From Tilletiaria anomala UBC 951 (lineage: Eukaryota > Basidiomycota > Exobasidiomycetes > Georgefischeriales > Tilletiariaceae): a stretch of DNA of 64,000 nt. How positions within the stretch are numbered: position 1 is the first letter of the stretch; each line of letters opens with the position of its first letter. This document shows positions 32,721 through 45,157 of this stretch, piece by piece. The DNA lies in assembly GCF_000711695.1 (NCBI RefSeq), contig NW_013546917.1, positions 1 to 64,000 of the forward strand, in the 5' to 3' direction. Made by a program: the position numbers and the translations under genes. The notes below the pieces were generated by a model. That model saw only the letters and a list, made by a program, of their open reading frames with translations. It made no database searches and was not told where the DNA came from.

Positions 32721-35487
32721 ATGCGCGTCGATAGGCACAACATCGTCAACGGTTTCACAGCAGGTGTTCTTGTAGACGCCTACGCTTCGCCCGGAGGCGC
32801 ATCAACCAGTGTCTTGTCAGCAGGCCATCCCCCCTCGCTCATCCCTGGCAGCACAGCACCAGGTGCCTCAGGGGCACTCGATCAGACGCTTGCATCCGCA
32901 GCTCGGCGGTCCAGCCTCACAAATTCTTTTCTTGGTGGAGTCGGCGGCAGCAGTACCGCCGCATCTGCTGCAATTGCCCGTGGCATCGCACTTGTAAACT
33001 CCAGGAGAGGCTCGGCTCTCCTGCAAGCACAGACGGTCAAAACGACGGCGGATAAAGCTCCAGAGGACGAGGCCTCGCGCCCCGGCTCTCCAACGAGCAT
33101 CGACCCGCCCCTCTGGCGGCGCAAGGGTGTCTTTTCAGGCACCGCTACCATATCGAGCGCAAGCGGTCTGCCCTGGTCCCCAGAGCCAATTGAGCACAAG
33201 CCGCGGGAAAGTCTCCCCTCGCTCTCGCTTGCACTGGGCTTCACAGACGAAGAGGATTTGCTTCCTGCATCATACCTACCTGCTGCAAACGCAACTGCTG
33301 GTAGTTCACTAGACGCGCTCAACAATACAACTCGCAGGACAAGCCTTGCACGCGCATACGCATTCAGCTTGGCTGAATTCGGACTCGGTACGAAAGGTAG
33401 TAGTGGTGCCGGCGCAGTAACAGGAGGCGTAGGACCTGTGGAAGGACAATCATCTTGGAGTGCCGAGTCCGTTGGCACATCTGGCCGAAGGAGGAGCATC
33501 ATATCCCCATGCTACCCTGCAACGGCTCCTGCAGTGTCTTCACATCAAAGGCTCAGTTCCAGTGGTAGCATCAACAGCAACGACGACGCAATGCGACCAC
33601 CATCTCCATCGAGTGGCCCTGCGGCGGAGGGTGTAAATGCCAGGCGCGTCGCGCACGAGGACACGAGTCTCAAGAGGGCCCGCGGCGGATCGTTCGTCAG
33701 CGCAAGGCGTTCATCCAATATTGGCCTTCTGCTCAACCCCATCGAAACTGAGAACGAGGCAGCGCGCCGGCTAGGCGGCAAGAGTGCCGCTAGTAGCAGC
33801 GACGAGGAACATTATCATTTGGCGGACCAACGAGACATCAATTGCACAGGCTCGGCATCGGGCTACGACAACCAAAGCTTCGCCCACGAGCAGCATCAGG
33901 AGCAATCGATGTCACTACCCACAACTCATCGACGCGGCGCGATCAGTGCCGCTCCCGACTACCGTGGGCCCACCGCAGACGATTCGGCGGCACCCAAAGG
34001 CTTACCTCCGAACTTTGCAGGCTACGCTGGGCCTGAGTCATCTTCCCTGTCGCAAACAAGGCTCTATGCGAGTGGCAGCAGCATGGAACCTCGGTCTTTG
34101 CCGAGCTATGCGGCGCTCAATGAGCCTTCGCGTCCAGGAATGCCACTCACGTCCTACGGCAGCGCGAACGACCCAGCACGCCCGCATTGGGGTGCAGCAC
34201 CAAACGCCTCGCCTCCGCTCGATGAGCGCGGCGAAAGAGAGCATGCACACTCCCACTCGGGCATGACCCACGAGCTCTCGGAAGGTGTCGATCTCATGGG
34301 TCGGCGACGAGTGGTCAGCCACCTGCCACGCCAGTTCAAGTGCACAAGCTGTCCGGCTAGCTTTGCGCGCAACCACGATCTAAGACGGCATGCCCGCATT
34401 CACCTCGCGGTGAAGCCTTTTGCGTGCAACGACTGCGGTAAGCCGTTTAGCCGAAAAGACGCGCTTAAGAGACACATCCTGGTAAAGGTGAGTATCGCTC
34501 CTTCACCTTTTTTGCTCTTGAATCCGACTGACTCAAGCGCGCACACAGGGATGCGGGGGGCGCCGCAAGCGCAGGAATAAGACCACCGAAGCAGATGGGT
34601 CGAAGGAGGGCAATGCCAAGGAAATGAGCAGTACCAGCGCGAATGCTCCAGAGCCCGAGGAAGACGACGAGCAGCCGATGACAAAGCGATACGGGCAAAA
34701 TGACAGCTTGACTGCCGCACCGAGCAGCAGCATGCACCATCCATACAACTCGGGCGCCATATCCACTTACGCAACTATGGGCTATGGCTATGGAAATGTG
34801 AATGGAAATGTGAATGGAAATGTGAATGGAAATGGAAACGGGAGCGCAGCGCGTTCAATCAACATCCCCAATCAAATCAACATGTCGCAACCAGGAGGGC
34901 CCTCGTACGACACTTCCTTCTACATATCAAACCTCGCCAATTCCAGTCATGACCACCCGCCGAACGGCAATTACCCGGCACCTGGCCGCCGAGTCGGTAC
35001 GATGTTTGGGCACGACAATTACATGGAACAGCCGCACAGTGCGCATGGGATGTCCGCACCACATGGTGACATGCACATGATGAACGACCCTCATCGAGCT
35101 CGAGCTGCGACATTTGACAGTATACAGCGGCCAAGCTTCATCGGCGCCATGTGGGACTACCAGAACTCCCAATCATCATTGCAAAGCCCGACTTTATCGA
35201 CACACAGTTCGATGCCGTTCGGCAGCTCAGCTCCCCAAGAGTCCACAGCAGCAGCCACGCTACTATCACCTGCCTTCGCGCGAGCCGGTCTCCATAGCGA
35301 CCAACTCACGCATTTCAGCCCTGTCGTCGCCAACACTGGCCTACTGACGCGGGAAGAGCGAAGAGCCAGCCTGACGCGAGCCAACAGCGAGTTCCCGACC
35401 CTTCCATCCACAGCGACTTCTAATTCGAACATGGGCCCGCTCTACGCCGGATCTCAAGCGCAAGGTTACAACTACTGGCAGCGATAG
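32721..35487 (+). CDS. C2H2 zinc-finger transcription factor, Swi5/Ace2-like
   Basis: Exons are 32721-34487 and 34549-35487 (901 residues). Two fingers lie near residues 538-590: FKCTSCPASFARNHDLRRHA(RIH), then FACNDCGKPFSRKDALKRHI followed by LVKGC. The second finger is C2HC: its last ligand is the Cys of GCGG. This matches the last two fingers of the Swi5/Ace2 group (NHDLxRH, then xEDALxxH...C). A basic run GGRRKRR follows at once and may serve as nuclear signal. The intron falls exactly between LVK and GC, so it separates the final zinc ligand from the rest of the finger. The long N- and C-terminal parts are Ser/Ala/Gly- and Asn-rich and disordered, with many SP/TP sites. An Asn-Gly-Val repeat near residue 650-665 comes from a 12-base tandem repeat. 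The frame is open upstream to 32577; MRVDRHNIVNGF is the first ATG. Targets are unknown. Confidence 0.85.
34792..34838 (+). repeat. 12-base tandem repeat (ggaaatgtgaat)
   Basis: Three full copies and a partial copy lie inside the zinc-finger gene, coding for Gly-Asn-Val-Asn units. The length is a multiple of three, so copy-number change would keep the frame. Confidence 0.85.
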
Positions 35488-36079
35488 CGACTTTCTTCGC
35501 TGGATAACCCTTTCTCCACTTCGTCTTCTGTTCTTTTTCGTGGATCATTCGCAGTCTTCGCTTTTCCAACGGGCTGTAACAGTTTATTCCCGAAAGCCAG
35601 TCACCGTCGTACAATGTTTGTTTTGTCCTGTAATCTATGCTCAGCTCTGATCGGCTTGCAGAATCGTGATCCACATAGTTGCACGCACGGTCAATCTCGT
35701 TTCATCTGAGGGCTTAACCTCATTATGCTTACGCGCTTGCACCTTGCTGCAAGCCTTGCAACGTGTTACTTGATGAGGTTTGCGGAAATAGGCGAGAGTT
35801 TCAAATCGACGAGGCGAGGCTCGCTCGCGCAGTCGCGCCGTGAGCTAAACGCCGCCACACGGGCGAACGCAACAGCAACGCCACATTTGTGGCTAATACG
35901 CCATTCATCCTCATTGAATGTGGACAATACTTCTCTCATCTAACACCGCAGCACTCATGGGAGACTCGAACGCTCCCATCGAACAAAAAGCACCGTGGGA
36001 TGAGGTCGAATCCCTGACGCGCGGATGACCAATAGAGTTGCACCCCAGGTGGCCGAGTCGGTTCCCATCGGAAGCAAGC
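35488..36079. other. Gap before the phosphatase-HbrB gene
   Basis: About 590 bases comprise the 3' flank of the zinc-finger gene and the promoter and leader of the next. An ATG at 35957 opens a short frame that ends before the main start. A cccaggtggccgagtcggtt string near 36046 resembles a tRNA D-arm, but the rest of a tRNA is missing. Confidence 0.45.
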
Positions 36080-39000
36080 ATGGATCCACGCCCGCTCACT
36101 GATTCGCCAGAGGCCTTCAACCGTCCTTTGGCCACAGCTGCTGCATCTGGACCTCCTTCAGGACAATGCCGACCTCCCCGACGGTCGCCACACACCGTCT
36201 CGTCGAGCAACTCGAGCTTCCTCATTACCACAAGCTATGTCAATCCGCCGAACAGCATCGTGACCAACTATCCTCTCAAGAGCCTGCTCATCACCTTGGT
36301 GCGCCATGGTGAATCTCAGGATGACCTTCGCTCCATTTGCGCAGGCTACAGGGACAGTGCGCTGTCAAGCACCGGCCAGTCTCAAGCACGAGCGGTAGGC
36401 AAGTCATTCGCCGATGTCCCGATCGTGGCCATCTATAGCTCTGACCTCAAACGAGCAGCAACGACGGCGGACGAGGTTCTACAGCAAAACAATACCATTC
36501 CCCCTCCGATCTTGGTCCAATCACAATCTCTTCGCGAGCAAAATTTCGGCCAAGCCGAAGGAAAGAGCTGGTCCAGCGTCGAACGGCAAACGCTGCCCAC
36601 GGCCGAGGATACGAGGACGGCCAAGTTTCAAGATGGAGAAAGTTTGGAGGATGTGAATGCGCGTGTGGCTACCGCTGTTCGTCGCTTCATCCTGCCAAGA
36701 ATTGAAGCACTTCGCAAGGAACCAGTATCGGCCACGCACAAAGGGGCTGCAAGTGCAGTTGGAGGCAATGTGCCGAATGATTGCCCTCACATCGTTATCA
36801 TCGCACATGGTATTGCCATACAGGAGCTGCTCCGGGTGTTCATGAGCTTGCATGAGAGTGATCCACCTGGAGGGCTGCAAGCCCCATGGCCAGATCCAAA
36901 GCAAAGCTACAGGCACGTCCGCCTCGAGAATTCAGGGTGGACGAGGCTGGAAATTGCGGTACCGGCTGCTGTGCCTGCGCCTGGCCGTGCGCCCTCATCG
37001 ATGGGACCTGGGGCAGTCCCTGCTCCAACAGGGACAGGTGTGATAGCGTCGCAATCATCAGGATCGGAGATGGATTCAGGGCAGATACAAACACAATTGG
37101 CAGAAGGGTCGGTCGATGCACAGCGACCCTTGCCGTCCGCTCCAACCGCTGGTCGCAGCACCTTTGTTAGAATCCTTGTGCAAAATCAGACCGACCACCT
37201 CAAAGGCGTCACAATGCAGCTTCCAACCTCTGGCGGCCCTGCGAACATGTTAAGCGGAGGAAGTGGAGCGATCCCAGACGAGGGTATGCGCAGTGGACTC
37301 ACACCGTCAGTGTCGACTCCGATGATGAACACTGGCAGTCTCTCTGCAGGTCGCTCACCACATGGCTTGCTTGCTACGCCTGCGTCAGCTAAAAGCTTGA
37401 GCGCATACGACGGTCGATTCCTAGCCAGAGAGATTGAAAAGGCGACGAGTAACTCCGCCACCAACGAGTCCGCGATGAGCAATACCACCGGGGCTTCTGG
37501 TGGCCTCGTTCCCAGCCAGAGCACACCATTACTTCATCCGTCCGCCCTGCATGCGTACAGTCTCCAAAACATGCTCAATCAAACGTCCGCCGCCGCCACA
37601 GAGCTCGCACATGTATCAACAAATGGGCTCTCCTCAATCTCAGACACGTGGCAAAGCATCTGTGTCAAGATACTGCCGCTGTTCAACGGCGAGGGACTGA
37701 AAGCTTCCTTTGACGAGCTCAACGCTCTGGTTGGGTGAGTTCGGATTCCCGATGAGACACTGTGACCTACTTACTCACGAAGATATGTCATAGAGTACAT
37801 GTGCGAAAGGTCGTCCAGCGCGGACCTGCGCGAGCTCTGGACACCCTGTCCGCAGAGATCGCTTCCCTTGCCTCATCGGGAATGTACACGCTGAACTCCC
37901 GGCTGAGCGCGCTTCAAGGTGAAGCGCTGCTTCGCCAACTGGTCCGGGTCTGGATCGACTACTTTGGTGACATCATCCCCAATGTTGACGCCAGCTTCTT
38001 GCCCGTCGTCACGGACCCCGACATTGCCAGTTTGACCAAGGGCAAAACGCCGAAAGCTGGCGCTGCAATGGCATCTCAAATAGCTGCTCCCGGCATTTCG
38101 GCTTCGATGAGTACTGCTACTCCTCTTTCCAGCCTGCGGACCGAGCGGATTGAAGTTCGCCAGATTCTGCTTTCCGTTTTTAGAGACGAGATTATCGCGC
38201 CAAGGTACGAACAGCTCTTCTACCTGTTCGCCCACATCCGCAACTTCAGCGGCGAAGGGGAGCAAGATGATGATGCAGATGAAGCGAGCGACAGCAATCT
38301 GTATCCGCGTCTTCTGCAGATGTCAAACGTTGTGAACTCAGTACAGGGTGAAGGGGAGCCTCAGCAAATGATGGAGAGCCTGCTACGAGTCCTACGGATT
38401 GGCGCCAAAGGCGGGAACGACTCCGAGCTCGAGTCGCTTGGCTTGCAGAGTATCGGCGGAGCAGGTACGCAGGGTAATCAACGCCAGAATCGCCGAGGAT
38501 GGTTACCGCGCCTAGCTCTGAAGCATAGTAATTTCACTGTACCGATCCCCGTTCGCAAGCGTGAGGCCCCGCCCATGCAAGCCATGTCGATTGGCGATGA
38601 AGAGGATACGATGGACGCGTCCACTCAGCAATACAAAGACTTTCTGGAGTCAGACGAATTCCTCGAGGAGCTCAAGAGCGGACAGAATTCTCACCCGTGC
38701 AATAATCAAGCATCACACGCGCACACAGAAAGCCGGCAAGGCCCGCGCCCGCCTTCACTGTTCGATCCGCGTTTCTCGGAGAACGACTTTCTCAATTCGT
38801 TGCGCAGTCCGGCGCAGAGTGACGCTCTATCGACGCCGCAGCGACACACACCCGATCTCTCCGGCAGTACGCTGCTCAGCATCGGTGGGGGGCGCGACAG
38901 TTCTGACCCTACGCGAGCGAAGCCACAAAACCAAGCAAAGCCTCAGACACATGTACATGGGCAGATTCAGACGCCAACGCAAGTTGGCCTTCCGTCGACT

Positions 39001-39492
39001 TCGGCGTACGCGTCATCGTCAGTTATTGACGTTGCGCAGCTGTCGTCGTCCTTTATGGGGCTCGTCACGCCGATTTGCAAGGCTGGGCCCGAAATGCCAC
39101 AGCTGCTCGATGCAACAGCATTGCGCGAGGATGGCACACCTATGCGAGTCCCAGTATTTGGCGAGGAAGAGGAAATAGAGAAGGAGGAAGGACAGGAGCG
39201 ACAAGATCATGGAAGCGGTGCTTCTGCATCCTTGCGCCTGCGGCAGCAGGGGCAACAGCAGCAATACTCGCTTAGCACGCCGCACACCCCCGGGCGAAAC
39301 AGCTCCACAAGACATGAGCAGCAAGAAGGGCAGACCAAGGTCAGTACCACGCAAGGCGATGGAACCTGCCGCCTTGAGGGGAGCTCCAGGGAGGACAACT
39401 TCTTGGATGGCAGCACGAACACAAGCACTGACTTGTCCACGGCTGACGCTACCATCTCTGCGACGCCCACTGCGGTCGTCAACGTGCATTGA
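36080..39492 (+). CDS. Fusion protein: histidine-phosphatase domain plus HbrB/Bit61 (TORC2) domain
   Basis: Exons are 36080-37734 and 37794-39492 (1117 residues). Residues of about 65-290 form a histidine phosphatase/phosphoglycerate-mutase fold: SLLITLVRHGESQDDLRSIC (phospho-accepting His in RHG at 75-77), STGQSQARAVGKSFADVPIV, IYSSDLKRAATTADEVLQ, LREQNFGQAEGKSW, and the second His in IVIIAHGIAIQELLRVF. A VRILVQNQTDHLKGVTMQ block, typical of this phosphatase branch, follows near 355. After a Ser/Gly-rich linker an HbrB domain starts near 525 (DTWQSICVKILPLFNGEGLK) and continues past the intron (VHVRKVVQRGPARALDTLSA, LVRVWIDYFGDIIPNVDASF, LSSLRTERIEVRQILLSVFR, RYEQLFYLFAHI). HbrB/Bit61 (animal PRR5) is a TORC2 subunit. 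Both domains share exon 1 with no stop, so a fusion is the simple reading. The C-terminal 350 residues are disordered and Gln-rich. The first ATG (36080) is used; the frame is open a little further up. Confidence 0.85.
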
Positions 39493-39734
39493 GTGTCTCG
39501 CCGCAATGTGCTGCGCGTCCTCTACCTTTTTGCTTTCGCCCAATGTCTTTGCAGCAATGCCCTCACACACTGTATCATACTCATGTCACCTGCATGCAGA
39601 TAATCACCTTAGTAAAGGGAAAGGGAACAGTGGCACGTGAATCAAAAGCTTTGCATTTTACGCTCGGCGTCACGGTCTTGGTACGGCTGAGAGAAACGGA
39701 GAAACGGTGTGGAACAGCGTTGATGCCTGACAAG

Positions 39735-40444
39735 TCAGAACACGTCTTCACTCTCGGCAAAGAAGCCCGAGTAAGCAAGGACTTTTGAGGGTCGAGCGAA
39801 TCAAGGGTGAGGGGTGCGAACATGTCAGCAGATCGGATCTCGGCCGACCACGCGCCGCAGCTACACTTCAGCTGGGCAGGGGACTCACTAGTGCCATATA
39901 CCAACGCGCCACCGGAGACGCTCATGAGGCACGCTGTGCCGGTAATGACGCCTGCATGTGCGAGTGTGAGGGGCAAGGCGAACCCGGAGACAACCATGAG
40001 GGCGGTGAGGAAGTTGCCGAAATCGACAAAGGCGGAGTTGTAGTCGGCCGAGTAGTCATCGTAGCCGGCAACTTTGGCGCATAGCGAGTTAGGCAAAGGC
40101 GAGAGGACGTAGATAAGAGCTGCGCGGGAAAGAGATTGAGAGGGGCCAAAGAAGAGTTTCAGCAAGCACTTCGGCCCTTGTTTGTCACGCGGCTGATGCC
40201 GAGCGTTCTCGCACGCAACAAGACGGATTGTCAGCACGCACCAACGAGCAACGGAAGCCAATTGGACCACAGCGCACAGGAGAGGATGATGAGCAGGAAG
40301 CCGAGTGCGAGGACAAAGGACAGGAGGATGACTGCTGTACTTCATACCGATTCAAGCAGCAGCACAAGATGCATACGTCAGCGATCCCACAAGCTCAACA
40401 CTCCCCGCAGCTCTATAATACGCACTCCTGATTCCCGCAGCCAT
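39735..40444 (-). CDS. VPS55: Vacuolar/endosomal sorting membrane protein Vps55
   Basis: Four exons: 40444-40426, 40334-40242, 40119-39889 and 39781-39735 (129 residues, the normal size). It is a four-helix membrane protein of late endosomes that works with Vps68 in cargo passage from endosome to vacuole; animal relatives are the LEPROT/OB-RGRP proteins. The assembled N-terminus is MAAGIRT then VILLSFVLALGFLLIILSCA and LWSNWLPLLVA; next come LIYVLSPLPNSLC, YNSAFVDFGNFLTALMVVSG, FALPLTLAHAGVI and MSVSGGALVYGT. The last exon adds ILAYSGFFAESEDVF. Exon 1 is only 19 bases and exon 4 only 47; both are fixed by family fit and by matching phases. It is divergent from NOT4 and convergent with the phosphatase-HbrB gene. 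Confidence 0.94.
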
Positions 40445-41478
40445 GCTGGGTGGCGCGAGCACGGTGGTCCCGTTTGCCCCTAAAGAGTTGACGCCTTGCT
40501 TTCGAGTGAGGAGCTGTGTCCGACGACGCCGAACTGGTTGCGCTGGATGTGCCCTTGAAATTCCTGCGCTGGCTGGCTGCTGGGCTGCGCACAACTTGCA
40601 ACATAGCAAGCGTGATCCTCTGGCGACCATAGGGTGCTATGGGTCAATAAGGCGGATGCGATTGTAGATCTGGAGATCTCGGATGTGCCTGGCTCGAGTT
40701 ATTAGGGTTGTGCCAGGCATCGCGTCACTCTAATTGGCAACGCACGTCGCGCCAGAAGGGCTGGAGCACGAAAGGAGAGGAAAGTGGGCAAGGCAAGTGT
40801 ACAAATTTTCGCACAGAGGGAAATAGTGCGCAGCCGCTGCTGCCGCTGTCGTTGCCATACTACCAAAGAGGGAATATACCAATGCACATTCAATCATCCT
40901 TAACTCCTTCACCCTCACTCCCCATTGTGCATCCTCATCTACACAAGGAGCAAAGGCAACGCGCAGATACAGACGATTGCTTAAGAGTCACGTATCTTCT
41001 CGCGCTGTCTGTGTAGCTGCAACGTTGGATTGGTGGAGTGGGACATCGCAGTCAGGTGTCGAGCTCCGTCAAGCTCTCTGCGTCCTCGCCAACTCGCTCG
41101 ATCGATCACAGCACTCAAACACGTCGGCACCCATCTCTACTTGTCGATTTGGTCGGAGCCGCCTTGGCCACTTCAAAAAGGCGACTGACACAGAATTCAC
41201 ATTACTTGTGGTTCAAGGCGCCAAAAGGGCAGGAAGCAACTCGACCTTTTCTCTCTTCGAGTGGCGACCGCGAGGAGAGGTGCGAGTACTCAGCAATCCA
41301 AGCACAAGTGCTGGAGGCTGGCTTGTCTTATTTCACGAGGTAGAATAGTGAATACGAGAGCTTGGAGAGAGGTATCAAGATAATCCATACAGCTTCTGCA
41401 CACAAAGTGTCGATGGACGCGCGCGTACAGTCATCCTAGGTAGCACCACCACCTTTCGCCAACGGCAGCTAGCACGAC
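40445..41478. promoter_or_regulatory. Divergent promoter region of VPS55 and NOT4
   Basis: About 1 kb separates the two start codons. Open frames here are short and without family features. The part next to NOT4 is pyrimidine- and A-rich, as in fungal leaders. No clear motif or RNA gene is seen. Confidence 0.45.
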
Positions 41479-44400
41479 ATGGGCGGAGCTAGAGACCATC
41501 ACGCGCATCATGTGCATGCGCACGGACAACAAGGTCACTCGCACTCGCAGCAGCACCATTCTGCGCCGCACGAGCCATCTACCTCGTCCTCATCAGGCTT
41601 GCCGCCCGCACCGACCAAATTTGACGCCAGCCAGGCACAGGCCTGCAGGTTGCAGGATGCATATTGGAGTGATGATGAGGTGAGTCTCAATCATTTGCCC
41701 GAGCGAGAAACGAGTCAGTGCTGACGTGTTCACCTTGTACCACTGCTGATGCTACCGCCGCGTAGGAGGACATGGACTGCCCGTTGTGCTTGGAAGAGAT
41801 CGACCTGTCCGATGTAAACTTTAAGCCATGCCCATGTGGATATCAGGTGAGGTGCACTTTGCCGAGTATAGCGTGGCAGGAAACATGGTACATACTCACC
41901 AATGCCTGCTTCGCTTCTTTTTGCAGATCTGCCGTTTCTGCTGGCATCACATCAAGCAGAATCTCAATGGTCGTTGTCCAGCATGCAGGCGCAAGTACTC
42001 AGATCAGACTGTCGAGTTCACACCAATGAGTGCCGAAGAGTGAGTTGCGCCTGCTGAGCTCCCATGCACACTTTCTCGAAACCGGGCGGTTGCTGATTGT
42101 GAACACGCCTGATTGCTTGCTATGCGCAGGATCAAACGACTAACGCAAGCCAAGAAGCAAAAAGAGAGGGAGAAGAAGGAGCTAGAGCAGATGAATCGGA
42201 AACACTTGGCCAACATGCGAGTCGTACAGAAGAACCTCGTTTACGTCACCGGCCTCAGCTCGAAACTGGCAAAGGAAGAGTTGATACCGACGCTTAGGTC
42301 GCAAGAGTACTTTGGGCAGTACGGACGCATCTCCAAGATCCTGATCAGCAAACGTACGACGGCGAGCAAGCTTGTCATGGGAATGCAGGAAAGCGCCATC
42401 GGAGTGTACGTCACGTACTACCGCAAAGAGGACGCAGCGCGCGCGATCGTCGCGATCGACGGGACAAAGGGCTCCGACGGGAAGCTGATCCGCGCCAGCT
42501 ATGGCACAACCAAGTACTGCACGACGTACTTGCGGAACCTCCCCTGCACCAATCCTGCTTGCACATACCTGCACGAACCAGGTGAGGAGGCAGACAGCTT
42601 CACTAAGGAGGACCTCAGCACGCTGCGGCATGCTGCCAAGGATAGCGAACGAAAGGCGTCTCGGCCACCACTCATGGCAACAGCGGTAGCGACGGGGTCG
42701 GAGCGCAAAGACTCGGTATCGTCGAGTAGTGGCCACCACAGTACGCACATTGGCGGAAGCACAGCAATGCCAGCGAGCGGCCAAGCAGCCAACCATACCG
42801 CGAGCATCACACTGGGCTTGAATGAATCGGAAGGCGGCAGCAGCGCCCTGCCCAAGACAGCCTCGTGGGGCTCAACAGGCACGGGCGTGCCGCCTATCAA
42901 ACCCCCCTCCTTGACAAACGGCATAGCGATCACTCCAACGGGACTGCGCGAGCAGGACCTGCCGCCGCTGTCGGCACTGATCACCCAGCAGACCTCTCAA
43001 GTGCAGCAACAACAGCAACAACAAGTTTCCAAGAAGAACAAGCAACAGCAGCAGCAGCAGAATACCACTGGGAAGAAACAGGCGGCTGGAGATGCAGCGG
43101 CAGCGGCAGCCTCCGTAGCGGCTGCGGCTACTACCAGCCCAGAGCCTACCTCTTCAGCGCCAGCTTCGGCGCTGGTACCAGCGCAGAAGGACATTGCTGG
43201 GCTCGCTGATACTGCGAAAGCATCGCCGCAAGCAACGTCCGCGAAGCTGACCCGGACCGATAGTTCACGTGGCAGCAGCACGCCAGTCGGGCCGCCGCCT
43301 GGCCTGGCGGCACCGCCTGCCGCCACTGCTGGTGAGGCAGATGCAAAACAGTCAAAGGACCAGAAGGCGAAGGACAAGGACAAGGCGAACGGAAAAGACG
43401 ATGCTTTGGCGCTTGCACAAGGGAAGGAGAAGGACTCGGCGGAGGACCCAAAGTCGAAAGCGTCGGGCTACCAGCCTTCCTCGAAAGCGCAGGCGCTCAT
43501 AGACGACTTGCACCAGCGCCGCAGTGCGCCTGTGCAGCCGAGCCCGTTCCCAGACCTGGACGAGATTGTACTCGGAAGCTTCTCCAATGGCGACTTCAGC
43601 TTCAACCTCCCAGACACGCTCGCGTCTGGTGCATGTACAGGTGCTGGTATCGGCAGCGATTCTATCAGAGGCTTCGGCGGTGTCGGTGTCGGCATTGGAA
43701 GCGTCACTGGCCCCGGCATGGGCACAGCGTTACCTGCATTTGCGCCGTTTGCGCTGGCAGGAGGAGTAGGGTACAGTGCAGCATGCGGCTTGATGGATCT
43801 CGGGATTGGCTCGCCGATGTTGACAGCGGCAGGAGGCGTGGGTGCCGCAGCGCATGGGTATGGCGGTGCTAGGCGCGCTGCTGCGTATTCGGGCTCGTTT
43901 GATCCATTTGCTTCAGCTGAAGATTCCAAGGGCGCGCCTTTCGCCGCTATCGACGAGATGAAGCGGAATCTGTCTGACGAGCGTGGCATCGCTGCTGCTG
44001 GAAATGGTGCCGGTGGCGCCGCTGGAGGGACCACATCGGACGATGACCGGGCCGGTAGCGATCAGGGCAAGCGCGGCTCTCGCTTCAGCTTCACACGGAA
44101 GCGAGATGATCAAGGAAGCGACAATTCTTTCGCCACGAGCGCGCTCAACGCTAGCTTACCCAGCCTCACCGCGTCTGCCACCTCCGCCGCTTCCTCACCG
44201 GCTCTTGACACATCGCCGTACTCGAACGGCGGGCGCGGAGACTCGTTCCTTAATGGTAGTAACAACGGCAGTTCGAGTGCCGCGTCGGAGAGTCAGGATG
44301 CTTCCACTCTTTCGCGTAACTTCATGAGTAGCGTACTTGGGCTCAAGACGGATGTGACGAACGTACAGGAAGCTGGGCATGGCAGCAGTGCGCTGAGCAA

Positions 44401-45025
44401 CGACAGGCCCAGCAGCGCCGGATCTCACTCGCAGCCTCACTCGGGCTTCCCAGCCCAGCGTTCGGTCGGTCCGCACCCGCAGCAAGTAGCCAATGGCACA
44501 CGCAGCTGGCAGGAGCAGCAGGCGGCACAAGCGCAACAGCAGCACACAGCTGCGCGGATGGCGGCCTACCCGCAAGCGTATGAACAGCAGCAGCAGCAGC
44601 GGCAGCCTCAGCAGCATCCACGCGAGCGTCAGCAGCCTCTTCTTGCTCAACTCATGGCGTCGGCCAGTCAGCGCCGCGCGGAAAATGGACATCATGTGTT
44701 TGGAATGCCCGGTCAGCACGCTTTTGGCAATGGCGCTGGCTTGAACGGTGAGTTTATGCAACCTCTTGATGCTCATGCCAATGTTCTTATTTTCGTGAGT
44801 GATGGCTGACGTCTCAGACGTGTTTTTTTAACAGACATGCCCTTCTATGATCCTTCCATCATGTCCATTGCGCGCGGTCCTCAACAGCAGCAGCAACCCC
44901 CGCATCTCGGCGCCTTCCGACCGATGCCAGGTGCAGCCGCTTATGACTTCCACGCTCCGCCCGGATTCGCGCCGCGCAATCAGACTCAGCGCCCGCACGA
45001 TCGCAGTCCGTTCACGCTATCATGA
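41479..45025 (+). CDS. NOT4: CCR4-NOT E3 ubiquitin ligase Not4 (CNOT4)
   Basis: Five exons: 41479-41679, 41766-41846, 41927-42039, 42130-44747 and 44835-45025 (1067 residues). It is the RING subunit of CCR4-NOT and acts in mRNA decay and ubiquitin tagging at stalled ribosomes. A His/Ser-rich N-terminus precedes the C4C4 RING, which is built from exons 2 and 3: CPLCLEEIDLSDVNFKPCPC then CGYQICRFCWHHIKQ and GRCPACRRKY. A coiled coil follows (RLTQAKKQKEREKKELEQMN). Then come the RRM (NLVYVTGLSSKLAKEEL, YFGQYGRISKILISK, GVYVTYYRKEDAARAI) and the C3H1 finger (TKYCTTYLRNLPCTNPACTY LH). These four modules in this order are diagnostic. The 650-residue C-terminal part is low-complexity (Gln, Ala, Ser, Gly), with several CAG tracts. 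The last intron splits an Asp codon before MPFYDPSI. It converges with UTP21 (132-base gap). Confidence 0.96.
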
Positions 45026-45157
45026 CATGAACCATCTCGCTCTCTCGGCCCCGCCTTCGTGCACACTTCCAATGTACCATAGTTCGCTCAAAGATCTTCA
45101 CTCTTGATCCAGTATATACGAATTGGCAATGGAAGAAAAGCTGATTCCTCAGAGAAA

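Noticed and set aside
36044-36066. tRNA-like D-arm string (ggtggccgagtcggtt)
   Set aside because: No matching acceptor stem, anticodon arm or T-arm follows; it lies just upstream of the phosphatase-HbrB start codon.
42997-43383. Cys- and Ala-rich minus-strand frame opposite NOT4
   Set aside because: It is an antisense artefact of the Gln/Ala tracts in NOT4; the run of Cys comes from CAA/CAG repeats read backwards in another frame.
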